This document shows, one piece after another, positions 33,585 through 40,450 of a DNA stretch of 49,909 nt; within the stretch, counting starts at the first letter, position 1; each line of letters begins with the position of its first letter. The stretch is from an uncultured Acidimicrobiales bacterium. Its GTDB lineage: Bacteria; Actinomycetota; Acidimicrobiia; Acidimicrobiales; SHLQ01. The stretch spans positions 1 to 49,909 of the forward strand of contig CALJDK010000092.1 in NCBI GenBank assembly GCA_938023735.1, given 5' to 3'. Made by a program: the position numbers and the translations under genes. The notes beneath the pieces were generated by a model that made no database searches, had not been told where the DNA came from, and was given only the letters and a program-made list of their open reading frames with translations.

Positions 33585-34334
33585 ATGAAACCGACGCTGC
33601 TACTTGTGCACGGCGCCTGGCATGGTGCGTGGTGCTGGGAAGAGAACGTCGCTCCTGCCATGCGCGCCAAGGGCTATGAGGTGGTGTCGGTGACGCTTCC
33701 TGGTCACGACTCGCCGGGGTCGAATGCCCGAATGTGGAGCGGTGTCGGCGCCTATGTCGAGCACGTCAAAGACGAACTCAACCGGCTCGATCAGCCGGCC
33801 GAGAACGTGGTGCTTGTGGGTCATTCAATGGGTGGCCTTGTGGTGCAGCGGGTGATGGAAACCGAGCAGGTAGCCGCGGGGGTTTTGGTTGCATCGATGC
33901 CACGCCGCGGTGCGCTTGGTGTGCTGAGTCGGTTGTTCCGAGCCGACCCAACGACGGTCTTGACGACGATTTCAACGTTGTCGCTCTGGCCGTTCGTGCG
34001 AACCCCCGAGCGGTCCCATCAGCTGTTCTTCGCCGACGACGAGGATCCTGGGGTCGTCTCGCACGCACACCAACATCTTCAAAACGAGTCGTTCCCGGCG
34101 TTTCTTTCGATGCTTTCTCGTTGGCCTCGGCCAGCAAAGGTGACGTCACCGGTATCGGTCATCGCCGCCGAGCAAGATCACATATTCACCCTCGCGGAGG
34201 AGCGCGACCTTGCCCGGGCGTATGGCACTGACGCCGTGGTTATCGAAGGTGCCGGCCACGACCTCATGCTCGACCGCCGATGGCCGCAATTGGTCGATCA
34301 GATCGACCGGATCGCCCAACCCGAGGATGTCTGA
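33585..34334 (+). CDS. alpha/beta hydrolase
   Basis: ATG 33585 is chosen because MKPTLLLVHGAWHGAWCWEENV is the canonical first strand and oxyanion turn; the open frame begins at 33381 inside the previous gene. The product has 249 residues. The nucleophile elbow is VLVGHSMGGLVVQ (Ser), the acid is probably in AAEQDHIF, and the catalytic His is in EGAGHDLML. The type resembles esterases of the MhpC/pyrethroid-hydrolase group. The substrate is unknown. Its TGA shares one base with the next ATG (TGATG), so translation is probably coupled. Confidence 0.88.
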   Translation: MKPTLLLVHGAWHGAWCWEENVAPAMRAKGYEVVSVTLPGHDSPGSNARMWSGVGAYVEHVKDELNRLDQPAENVVLVGHSMGGLVVQRVMETEQVAAGVLVASMPRRGALGVLSRLFRADPTTVLTTISTLSLWPFVRTPERSHQLFFADDEDPGVVSHAHQHLQNESFPAFLSMLSRWPRPAKVTSPVSVIAAEQDHIFTLAEERDLARAYGTDAVVIEGAGHDLMLDRRWPQLVDQIDRIAQPEDV

Positions 34335-34768
34335 TGGCTGAGCGGACGGTGTGGGTTTGTCCGGAATGCAACCGAACGTTCGGTCGTCGTGGGCAAGGCC
34401 ACACGTGCGAGCCGGGGCTTTCAATCGATGAGTACTTTGCGACGGCGCACGAGCGAGAACGCCCGATCTTCGATGCGGTGGCCGGTCACCTTGAGTCGCT
34501 CGGCGAAGTCGTCATCGAACCCGTGAGCATCGGCATCATGTTCAAAAACGGGCCGCGGTTTGCCGAGCTGCGAACGATGAAGAAGTGGGTGGCGCTTACC
34601 TTTATGCATCCGATGAAACTCGAAAGCGACCGATTCTCGCGCAAGGTGATCTCGCCCCCCAGCCCCAACGCCAAGTGGTATCACGTCATCAACGTCACCG
34701 AAGCCAGTGAGGTCGACGATGAAGTCCTTGATTGGCTAACCGCCGCCTACTTCGCGGCCGAAGACTAA
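34334..34768 (+). CDS. DUF5655 domain-containing protein
   Basis: The 144-residue protein starts with a small zinc-finger-like segment (WVCPECNRTFGRRGQGHTC, with two Cys, His and Cys). It continues with the DUF5655 body: PIFDAVAGHLESLGEVVIEPVSIGIMFKNGPRFAELRTMKKWVALTFMHP, ending near KWYHVINVTEASEVDDEVLDWLTAAY. DUF5655 has no firm function; it occurs alone or near transport and DNA-related proteins. It overlaps the hydrolase stop by one base. It is convergent with the collagen-like gene, 10 nt away. Confidence 0.85.
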   Translation: MAERTVWVCPECNRTFGRRGQGHTCEPGLSIDEYFATAHERERPIFDAVAGHLESLGEVVIEPVSIGIMFKNGPRFAELRTMKKWVALTFMHPMKLESDRFSRKVISPPSPNAKWYHVINVTEASEVDDEVLDWLTAAYFAAED

Positions 34769-34778
34769 GCGGTCGTGG

Positions 34779-35666
34779 TCAACTGTCAGCGGTGTCTCCG
34801 AAATGTCTCCGAAATGTCTGCCTTGCGCAGATTGCCGCCACACCGACTTTGTCGTCGAACGAGCCGGAAACTTCGACAGTCCATTTTTTCGGGTCGGGGC
34901 CGTCTTTGGTCCGAGTTTGGTAGCTTCCGTAGAGTTCGACGTCTGATTCAAGAATGGCTCGAAAACTAGGCAGTTCGTATCCCCCGGCAACGGCGGTGGA
35001 ACCGTCGGGGCAACTGACTGTGAGTTCCTCACGTGTGTTTGTTCGGCTAATTCGATGTTCGACCACTACTTGAAAGACACGAACGACCATGCCGACTTCG
35101 GGGAGACCGGTCTTTCCTTTCGGGCCCGCATCACCGCGTGGACCGCGTTCCCCGGTAAGGCCAACCGGACCTCTATCGCCGAACTCACCAGTCCGCCCAG
35201 GATCACCGGGGGGCCCTTTTTCCCCGGCTGGGCCGGGCAACCCCTGGACTCCGGGCTCGCTGTTGTCAGCGCCTTTCGGTCCGTTGCTTCCCCGAATGCC
35301 CTCATCGCCTGACGGTCCGATGCTCCCGCGCGGTCCGGTGTCGCCGGTGGTGCCCTTGGGCCCCTTCTTTCCTCTTTTGCCAATCTCGTTCCAACCGACC
35401 TCGGTCTCGTCTCCGGTGCAGCCGGCTTTGGGTTGTTTGCCTTTGGCAACTTTGTGCAGAGTGCCATCGGAGGAAAGACAGCCGGTGAAATTGCCGCCGT
35501 TGCCAGCAGCAAACGCAACACCACCGGTGAGCATTGCCCCAACGATGAAGCCGATGAGGATGTTTCGCACGGCACACGTTGAGATCGAGAACCCGAGCTC
35601 TTTTGTGCTCTTCTGCTGGTTCATTAGGTCCATCGGGTCCATCAGCGTTGCTTCCTTGGCGGTCAT
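34779..35666 (-). CDS. collagen-like membrane protein B
   Basis: ATG 35666 overlaps the stop of the upstream twin gene (ATGA). The 295-residue product has one N-terminal membrane helix ([25 protein letters not shown]), a short head [17 protein letters not shown], a Gly-x-y collagen stretch (from [10 protein letters not shown] to about GPKGKTG) interrupted by one short break (DNSEPG), and a C-terminal beta-rich domain with [17 protein letters not shown]. The layout is a membrane anchor, collagen stalk and globular tip, probably trimeric and outside the cell. The last codons contain an 11-nt tandem duplication that may have extended the C terminus compared with its twin. Confidence 0.88.
   Translation of the reverse strand: MTAKEATLMDPMDLMNQQKSTKELGFSISTCAVRNILIGFIVGAMLTGGVAFAAGNGGNFTGCLSSDGTLHKVAKGKQPKAGCTGDETEVGWNEIGKRGKKGPKGTTGDTGPRGSIGPSGDEGIRGSNGPKGADNSEPGVQGLPGPAGEKGPPGDPGRTGEFGDRGPVGLTGERGPRGDAGPKGKTGLPEVGMVVRVFQVVVEHRISRTNTREELTVSCPDGSTAVAGGYELPSFRAILESDVELYGSYQTRTKDGPDPKKWTVEVSGSFDDKVGVAAICARQTFRRHFGDTADS
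34793..34822. repeat. 11-nt tandem repeat at the 3' end of collagen-like gene B
   Basis: TGTCTCCGAAA occurs at 34793-34803 and 34804-34814, then in part (TGTCTGCC). The unit is not a multiple of 3, so each copy shifts the frame, giving [10 protein letters not shown] at the C terminus of the protein where the twin simply ends CAVLNR. Confidence 0.6.
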
Positions 35667-36514
35667 CGGTTGAGCACTGCGCATGTCGCGTGAACGGTGA
35701 GCGTGTCGCCAACGTCGTCCGCCTCCATCTCGACCCGCCAACTATTTGACGGCCAACCTTCAACACCGTTGCGATAGACAACGTTGTCATCTTCTTCCAA
35801 CTCGAATCCGCCGCCGATAACCCTCTCGGTATCTCGACAGGTTGCGCGGTACGAAATTGGTCGTTCGTCCTCTTCGATGATGAAGGTCTTGGAGATGAAA
35901 CGGAAGTCGCGTACAGCTCCCGAAGGGATCGCAGCAGGGTCGCCGACCGGCCCCTCGGGTCCTAGGTCTCCTTTGGGTCCTGTCCTACCAGTTGGACCAG
36001 CGAAGCCTCGATCTCCCTTGGGGCCTACCGGGCCGGTCTCACCCTTTGGCCCAGCGATGCCTTGTGGTCCGGTCGCTCCAGCTGGTCCGGGCTCACCCTT
36101 GTCGCCCGGAGGGCCAGTTTGGCCTTGCGGACCTTGTTCGCCTTTCGGTCCGACTGGTCCTTGCGGTCCCGTAGCGCCGGCGACGCCTTGCGGGCCCCTT
36201 TTGCCTCTTTTTCCTTTACTCTTCCAAGTGAACTTGGTTTCTCCCGCAGCGCAGGGCGATAAAGCCTTCTTCCCTTTGGCAACCTTGTGTACCTCGCCGT
36301 CGCTGGTGAGACAGCCTGTGTATTTGCCGTTGTTTCCTGCGGCGACTGCTACGCCACCGGTAAGCATTGCGCCGATGACTATGCCGACCACGATGTTTCG
36401 TAGTGCTCGCACGGAGATCGAAAACGAGAGTGTGCCTTCTGATTTATGCAGGGAGTCCCCCTGGATGTCGTGCGCCCGCCGGTTCCGACGCCCTGTCCGG
36501 TTACCGTCGCACAT
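35663..36514 (-). CDS. collagen-like membrane protein A
   Basis: ATG 36514 is preferred; a GTG at 36550 is in frame but would place a direct repeat inside the gene, and ATG 36514 gives the same N-terminal length as the twin. The 283-residue product has one membrane helix ([25 protein letters not shown]), the head [17 protein letters not shown], an uninterrupted Gly-x-y stretch of about 30 triplets from [10 protein letters not shown] to GPVGDP, and a C-terminal domain with [18 protein letters not shown]. It is a clear paralog of the downstream gene, and the two overlap by 4 nt. Such stalks are usually surface-exposed; bacterial collagens lack hydroxyproline. Confidence 0.86.
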   Translation of the reverse strand: MCDGNRTGRRNRRAHDIQGDSLHKSEGTLSFSISVRALRNIVVGIVIGAMLTGGVAVAAGNNGKYTGCLTSDGEVHKVAKGKKALSPCAAGETKFTWKSKGKRGKRGPQGVAGATGPQGPVGPKGEQGPQGQTGPPGDKGEPGPAGATGPQGIAGPKGETGPVGPKGDRGFAGPTGRTGPKGDLGPEGPVGDPAAIPSGAVRDFRFISKTFIIEEDERPISYRATCRDTERVIGGGFELEEDDNVVYRNGVEGWPSNSWRVEMEADDVGDTLTVHATCAVLNR

Positions 36515-36518
36515 CGGT

Positions 36519-36538
36519 GTTGCAAAATTGTTGCAAAA
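36519..36538 (-). promoter_or_regulatory. direct repeat TTTTGCAAC x2, one helical turn apart
   Basis: On the minus strand TTTTGCAAC occurs twice with an 11-nt period just before the ATG of collagen-like gene A. The spacing of one helical turn fits two operator half-sites. It is AT-rich compared with its surroundings. Confidence 0.4.
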
Positions 36539-36563
36539 CCTAGAGTTCACCCGAGTTCGGGCT

Positions 36564-36645
36564 CGGCCTAAGGCTCTATCTACAGTCGGCCTGCGGCTCT
36601 ATCTACAGTCGGCCTAAGGCTCTATCTACAGTCGGCCTGCGGTCT
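36564..36645. repeat. 23-nt tandem repeat carrying the stop codon of the M3 peptidase gene
   Basis: Units start at 36564, 36587, 36610 and 36633 (last one partial). The core GGCTCTATCTACAGTCGGCC is nearly invariant. The copy starting at 36610 contains the peptidase TAG stop (36626-36628), the partial copy lies inside the coding region, and two full copies lie downstream of the gene. Confidence 0.85.
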
Positions 36646-38452
36646 TGGCTGCTTCTTCGGCTTTGGTTAACTGGCCCTCTACGATTGCCAGGCCGGCGTC
36701 CCAGAAGCCGGGGTCGGCCAGGTCGCAATCGACGATTTTGCCGAGTTCTTCGGGGCTGCGGGAACCGCCGGCTCGAAGCATGTCGAGGTACGCGGGCACG
36801 AACGCATCGCCTTCGGCTTCGTAGCGGGCGTACACCGACAGGGCCAGTAGCTGACCGTAGGCGTAGGCGTACACGTAGCCAGGGGTTCCCATGAAGTGCG
36901 GGATGTAGCTCCACCAGGTCTTGTAGCCCTCGGTGATCTCGACCGAATCGCCCATCATGTCGTGCTGGCTGTCGTGCCAAAGCTCGCCGAAGCGCTCGAC
37001 CGAGAGCTCGCCAACCTCACGACGCTCGGTGTGCACCGCGTGCTCGAACCGGTTCATGGCGATCTGGCGGAACACGGTGGCGATGGAGTCTTCAAGCGTC
37101 GACGACAGCAGCGAGAACCGCTCGCCCGGGTCGTCGATCATTTCGAGAAGTCGGTTATTGGTGACCGTTTCGCCGAACACCGACGCCGTTTCGGCCAAGG
37201 TCAGCGGGGTCGATTGGTGGAACAAGCCCTGCTCGCGAGCCAGATACGCATGCACGCCGTGGCCAAGTTCGTGCGCCAGGGTCAGCACGTCGCGGTTGCG
37301 GCCGGTCCAGTTGAGCAGCACGTAGGGATGATGCGAGGGAACGGTGTAGGCGCAGAACGCTCCGCCACGTTTGCCCGGCCGCATCGGTGCATCGATCCAG
37401 CCGTCATCGATGAACTCACCAACCACGCCGGCCAGCTCATCGGAGAACGAGGCATAGGCATCGCGCACCGTGGTGGTGGCCTGCGACCAGCCGATTTCTT
37501 CATCACTCTCGGCAACCGACGCCATGCGGTCGTAGTCGGAAAGCTTGTCGACGCCCAGCACCTTGGCCTTCAGGCCGTACCAACGCTGCGGGATGTCGTA
37601 GCGGCCAACCACGGCCTGCACGAGTGCCTCGACCGACGCGTCGCTGGCTTCGTTACTGAGGTTACGCGACGACACCCAGGTGTCGAAGTTTCGGAGGCGG
37701 TCGTCGACCGACTTATCGAGCAGCAGCGTGTTGAATACGAAAGCCCGGGTGCGAAGCCCGGGAGCCAACGCCTCGGCAACGGCTTCGGCCGCGCCCTGGC
37801 GAACGGCACGGTCGGGATGGCCAAGGTTCGACAAGCCGGCTTCGAGCGGAACCATCTCGCCATCGATATCGACTTCGATAGCCGACGTGAGTTCGCTGAA
37901 CAGCCGCACCCAGGCCGACGCACCAGTAACCGAAGTTTCGGTGAGCACGGTCTCTTCGGCCTCGCTCAAGAGGTGTGGCCGGTTGCGACGCATGTTCTCG
38001 AGATGGTGCTTGCAGAAGTCGAGCCGGTCATCGGCCAGCAGCGCATCAGCATGAGCGTCTTCGGCAGCGGCCCACTCAAGATCGATAAAGATCATTTTGG
38101 TGGCGGTGGTGGTGGAGCGTTCCTGCATGGCCACCATGGCGGCGCCGCGCTCGGGGTCGGCGGTGTTCTCGCTGAACTTGAGCATCACGTAGTGGCCGGC
38201 GCGACTCGACAACTCGCCGATCTCAGCGACGGTTGTCATCAGCTCGGCCATCTCGCCCGCATCGAGGGTCGCGACCCGCCCGCGGTAGTCGGCGAGCCCA
38301 TCGACCATCGAGTCGGCCTGATCGAGAAGATCATCGGGCGATGCGCCATTCGGAAGCAGCGTCTCGATGTTCCAGGCCACATCGGAGGCGGCAAGGTCGA
38401 TCGCCTCGGCTGCGGCATCGATAGGGGCAGAGTTGGAGGTGGTATCCGTCAT
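36626..38452 (-). CDS. pepF: oligoendopeptidase F-like M3 metallopeptidase
   Basis: ATG 38452 is preferred over an in-frame upstream codon at 38503. The 608-residue product has the M3 zinc motif LAHELGHGVHAYLA (His394, Glu395, His398). The third ligand region is LTLAETASVFGETVTNNRLLE, and the substrate-binding His/Tyr region is GYKTWWSYIPHFMGTPGYVYAYAYGQLLAL. All fit oligoendopeptidase F, which cleaves short peptides in the cytoplasm. There is no signal peptide. Its start is 36 nt inside the start of the divergent nuclease-like gene (38488), so the promoters overlap. Confidence 0.93.
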   Translation of the reverse strand: MTDTTSNSAPIDAAAEAIDLAASDVAWNIETLLPNGASPDDLLDQADSMVDGLADYRGRVATLDAGEMAELMTTVAEIGELSSRAGHYVMLKFSENTADPERGAAMVAMQERSTTTATKMIFIDLEWAAAEDAHADALLADDRLDFCKHHLENMRRNRPHLLSEAEETVLTETSVTGASAWVRLFSELTSAIEVDIDGEMVPLEAGLSNLGHPDRAVRQGAAEAVAEALAPGLRTRAFVFNTLLLDKSVDDRLRNFDTWVSSRNLSNEASDASVEALVQAVVGRYDIPQRWYGLKAKVLGVDKLSDYDRMASVAESDEEIGWSQATTTVRDAYASFSDELAGVVGEFIDDGWIDAPMRPGKRGGAFCAYTVPSHHPYVLLNWTGRNRDVLTLAHELGHGVHAYLAREQGLFHQSTPLTLAETASVFGETVTNNRLLEMIDDPGERFSLLSSTLEDSIATVFRQIAMNRFEHAVHTERREVGELSVERFGELWHDSQHDMMGDSVEITEGYKTWWSYIPHFMGTPGYVYAYAYGQLLALSVYARYEAEGDAFVPAYLDMLRAGGSRSPEELGKIVDCDLADPGFWDAGLAIVEGQLTKAEEAAKTAGRL

Positions 38453-38487
38453 GGTCCAATCATGCCAGCGCCGAGTACATTTCGTAC

Positions 38488-39222
38488 GTGCCCCCCGAGA
38501 CATCCTCGCCGAATTCGGCTGCGTCTTCCGCCACTCCGGCGTCGCTCTCGTTCCTCACTTGGAACCTTGCGATGCTCGAGCGTTCGGCGCAGGCTCCCCA
38601 GCAGTGGCGCCAAGAACACACCGAAGCCGCTGTGCGCGAGTTCGTCCTGGAAACCTCACCCGATGTGGTGCTGTTTCAGGAGCTGCCCCGAATGGTTCCC
38701 TTTGTGGAGTCTCACGGCATGATTCCGGCCAATCCCGAATCACACAGCGGCAACTTGGCCGTGCTGGTGAAACACGAACTGCTGGCCGCCGACCCAACGC
38801 ACACCATCATCAAGGGATGCGCCGTCCTTACGACCTTCGGCGACATCACCATCGCCAACGTGCACTGTGCTCCCGGTTCCGGCGGAACCTCCGAACGGTT
38901 CGAACAGTTTGCCCAGATCGTCGAAGCAAGCCCCACGCCAAACATCCTGATCGCCGGCGATACCAACACCCGGGTCGACGAAGAGCAGCCGCTGGCCGAT
39001 GCCGGCTTGCTGGGCGAGCGGCCTCCCGAACCGACCTGGAACGGCAGCAAGAATCGATTCCGCCATGGCTCGGAATTCAAGGCGTACTTCACTCGATACT
39101 TCGCGACCGAGACGTTGTCGGTGACCGATGTGAAGGTCTGGTCGAAGCCCATCGATACCGAGGTCCGCCCGTTCTTTCTGAGCGATCACTTTGCCCTCTC
39201 GGGGACGGTGAGTCTTCGGTGA
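38488..39222 (+). CDS. endonuclease/exonuclease/phosphatase-fold protein
   Basis: GTG at 38488 starts a 244-residue product. The fold marks are LSFLTWNLAML (Asn of the metal site), VVLFQELPRM (Glu), ITIANVHCAPGSGG (His), ILIAGDTNT (Asp and Asn) and the final FLSDHFALSGTV (Asp-His). All catalytic positions of the DNase I/APE1 family are present. It might cleave DNA or remove phosphates from lipids or nucleotides. The stop TGA overlaps the GTG of the next gene (GTGA). Confidence 0.85.
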   Translation: MPPETSSPNSAASSATPASLSFLTWNLAMLERSAQAPQQWRQEHTEAAVREFVLETSPDVVLFQELPRMVPFVESHGMIPANPESHSGNLAVLVKHELLAADPTHTIIKGCAVLTTFGDITIANVHCAPGSGGTSERFEQFAQIVEASPTPNILIAGDTNTRVDEEQPLADAGLLGERPPEPTWNGSKNRFRHGSEFKAYFTRYFATETLSVTDVKVWSKPIDTEVRPFFLSDHFALSGTVSLR

Positions 39223-39449
39223 ATGAGCTACGCGACGACGGAATCGAAACGCCGCACCCGGATAGGTTCGATCCCGATGGGCCAACCTATGGCGATTGCA
39301 TGGCCGCCCATCGAGCTGCTGTGGCCAACGGTCAGCAGGGCTACATCGATCCCTACACCGGACTGTTCGTGATGACGGCTGCACACCTGGCCAACCGGCC
39401 GTGCTGCGAGAACCGTTGCCGCCATTGTCCATGGCTCGCCCTGGACTAG
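39219..39449 (+). CDS. DUF5522-type cysteine-rich miniprotein
   Basis: GTG at 39219 overlaps the previous stop (GTGA). The 76-residue product is rich in Pro and polar residues at first (DGIETPHPDRFDPDGP), then has GYIDPYTGLFVMTAAHLANRPCCENRCRHCPW. The Cys-Cys-x3-Cys-x2-Cys cluster looks like a metal site and matches the small DUF5522 family found in many bacteria. Function is unknown. Coupled translation suggests work with the nuclease-fold protein. Confidence 0.8.
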   Translation: MNELRDDGIETPHPDRFDPDGPTYGDCMAAHRAAVANGQQGYIDPYTGLFVMTAAHLANRPCCENRCRHCPWLALD

Positions 39450-39477
39450 GGCTCGCCGACAAATCGAAAAAACATGC

Positions 39478-39509
39478 TTGACTCTGACGTAGCGGAAGGT
39501 GTCAGAAAT
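39478..39509 (+). promoter_or_regulatory. MerR-type promoter/operator
   Basis: TTGACT (39478-39483) is followed by an inverted repeat CTGAC (39484-39488) and GTCAG (39501-39505), then CAGAAA as a possible -10 with 19-nt spacing. The long spacer with an operator between the promoter elements is the MerR pattern. It ends about 10 nt before the merR-like start, so the transcript would have almost no leader. Confidence 0.6.
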
Positions 39510-39518
39510 GGTTAGGCC

Positions 39519-40349
39519 ATGTTGGGAATAGGTCAGTTCGCACAACTCGCCAAAGTGTCGGTTCGCACGCTTCGCTACTACGGAGACCACGGTCTTTTGT
39601 TGCCAGCCAGTGTTGACCGAGACTCTGGCTACCGCTCGTACCGCGCGTCGCAACTTGCCGACCTCAATCGCATTCTGGTGATGAAAGACCTTGGTCTGAG
39701 CCTTGATGAAATCAAGGAGTTTGTCGACGAGAACATCTCGGTCGAGGAGCTCATCACCCTTGCGAAAGAACGTCGGGTGCAGGCCGAGGAACAGATCGAG
39801 CAAGAGCAACAGCGCCTTCTCCGCGTGGCAGCCCGCATTGACTATCTCGTTTCAGCGAGAGAAAAAGGAAACGCCATGACCATCACCGATTCTGCCGTTG
39901 TCATCAAGCAGCTCGACCCGATGCGCCTTGCCACCGCAAGCGAGATTGTGTCTGGGTTCGACGCCGACTTCGCCGAAGTTTTTGGACGCTTGTATCCACT
40001 GATCTTCGGTGAGCTTGCTCGGCTAGACATCGTCACCAACCTGCCGACGGTGGCGCTTTATGAAGAGCATGCCGATGGCATCGAGATCATCGCTGCCGCG
40101 CAGCTAGCGCCTGACGTCGAGTTCACATCCGAACTGGTTGAGCGGCGCGATCTGCCAAGAGCGTCTCGCGCAGCGACCTTCATTCACACCGGCGATATGA
40201 CCACCGTTGCCGCTAGCCATGAGGCGCTGCTTGCCTGGGTGGCTGCGGCAGGTGAAACACCCGTGGGGTTCACTCGCGAGCTCTACCTGCAACACGATGG
40301 TCCGCAGGAATCCTGGGTCACCGAACTGCAGGCGGTACTGGCTGAGTAG
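39519..40349 (+). CDS. MerR-family regulator with GyrI-like effector domain
   Basis: The 276-residue product has a MerR N-terminal helix-turn-helix (LGIGQFAQLAKVSVRTLRYYGDHGLLLPASVDRDSGYRSY). A long dimerisation coiled coil follows (LGLSLDEIKEFVDENISVEELITLAKERRVQAEEQIEQEQQRLL). The C-terminal half looks like a GyrI/effector-binding domain (SAVVIKQLDPMRLATASEIV ... RAATFIHTGDMTTVAASHEALLAWVAAAG ... TRELYLQHDG), as in BmrR-type multidrug sensors. It probably controls its own promoter through the operator just upstream. No efflux pump is adjacent. Confidence 0.92.
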   Translation: MLGIGQFAQLAKVSVRTLRYYGDHGLLLPASVDRDSGYRSYRASQLADLNRILVMKDLGLSLDEIKEFVDENISVEELITLAKERRVQAEEQIEQEQQRLLRVAARIDYLVSAREKGNAMTITDSAVVIKQLDPMRLATASEIVSGFDADFAEVFGRLYPLIFGELARLDIVTNLPTVALYEEHADGIEIIAAAQLAPDVEFTSELVERRDLPRASRAATFIHTGDMTTVAASHEALLAWVAAAGETPVGFTRELYLQHDGPQESWVTELQAVLAE

Positions 40350-40450
40350 GCCGAACATCCGCCGTCGGCGAAAGGCCTAACATCCGCCGTCGGCGAAAGG
40401 CCTAACACCCGCCGTCGGCGAAAGGCCTAACACCCGCCGTCGGCGAAAGG
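40348..40450. repeat. 25-nt tandem repeat filling the gap between two convergent stop codons
   Basis: Units start at 40356, 40381, 40406 and 40431 (last partial), with a short leading piece at 40348-40355. Each reads CATCCGCCGTCGGCGAAAGG then CCTAA, with one C/T difference. The array runs from the MerR stop (40347-40349) to the RTX protein stop (40427-40429), and its last copy encodes the end of the RTX protein (FADGGC). Confidence 0.88.

Noticed and set aside
40356..40450. CRISPR-like array
   Set aside because: The units are adjacent with no spacers, so this is a plain tandem repeat.
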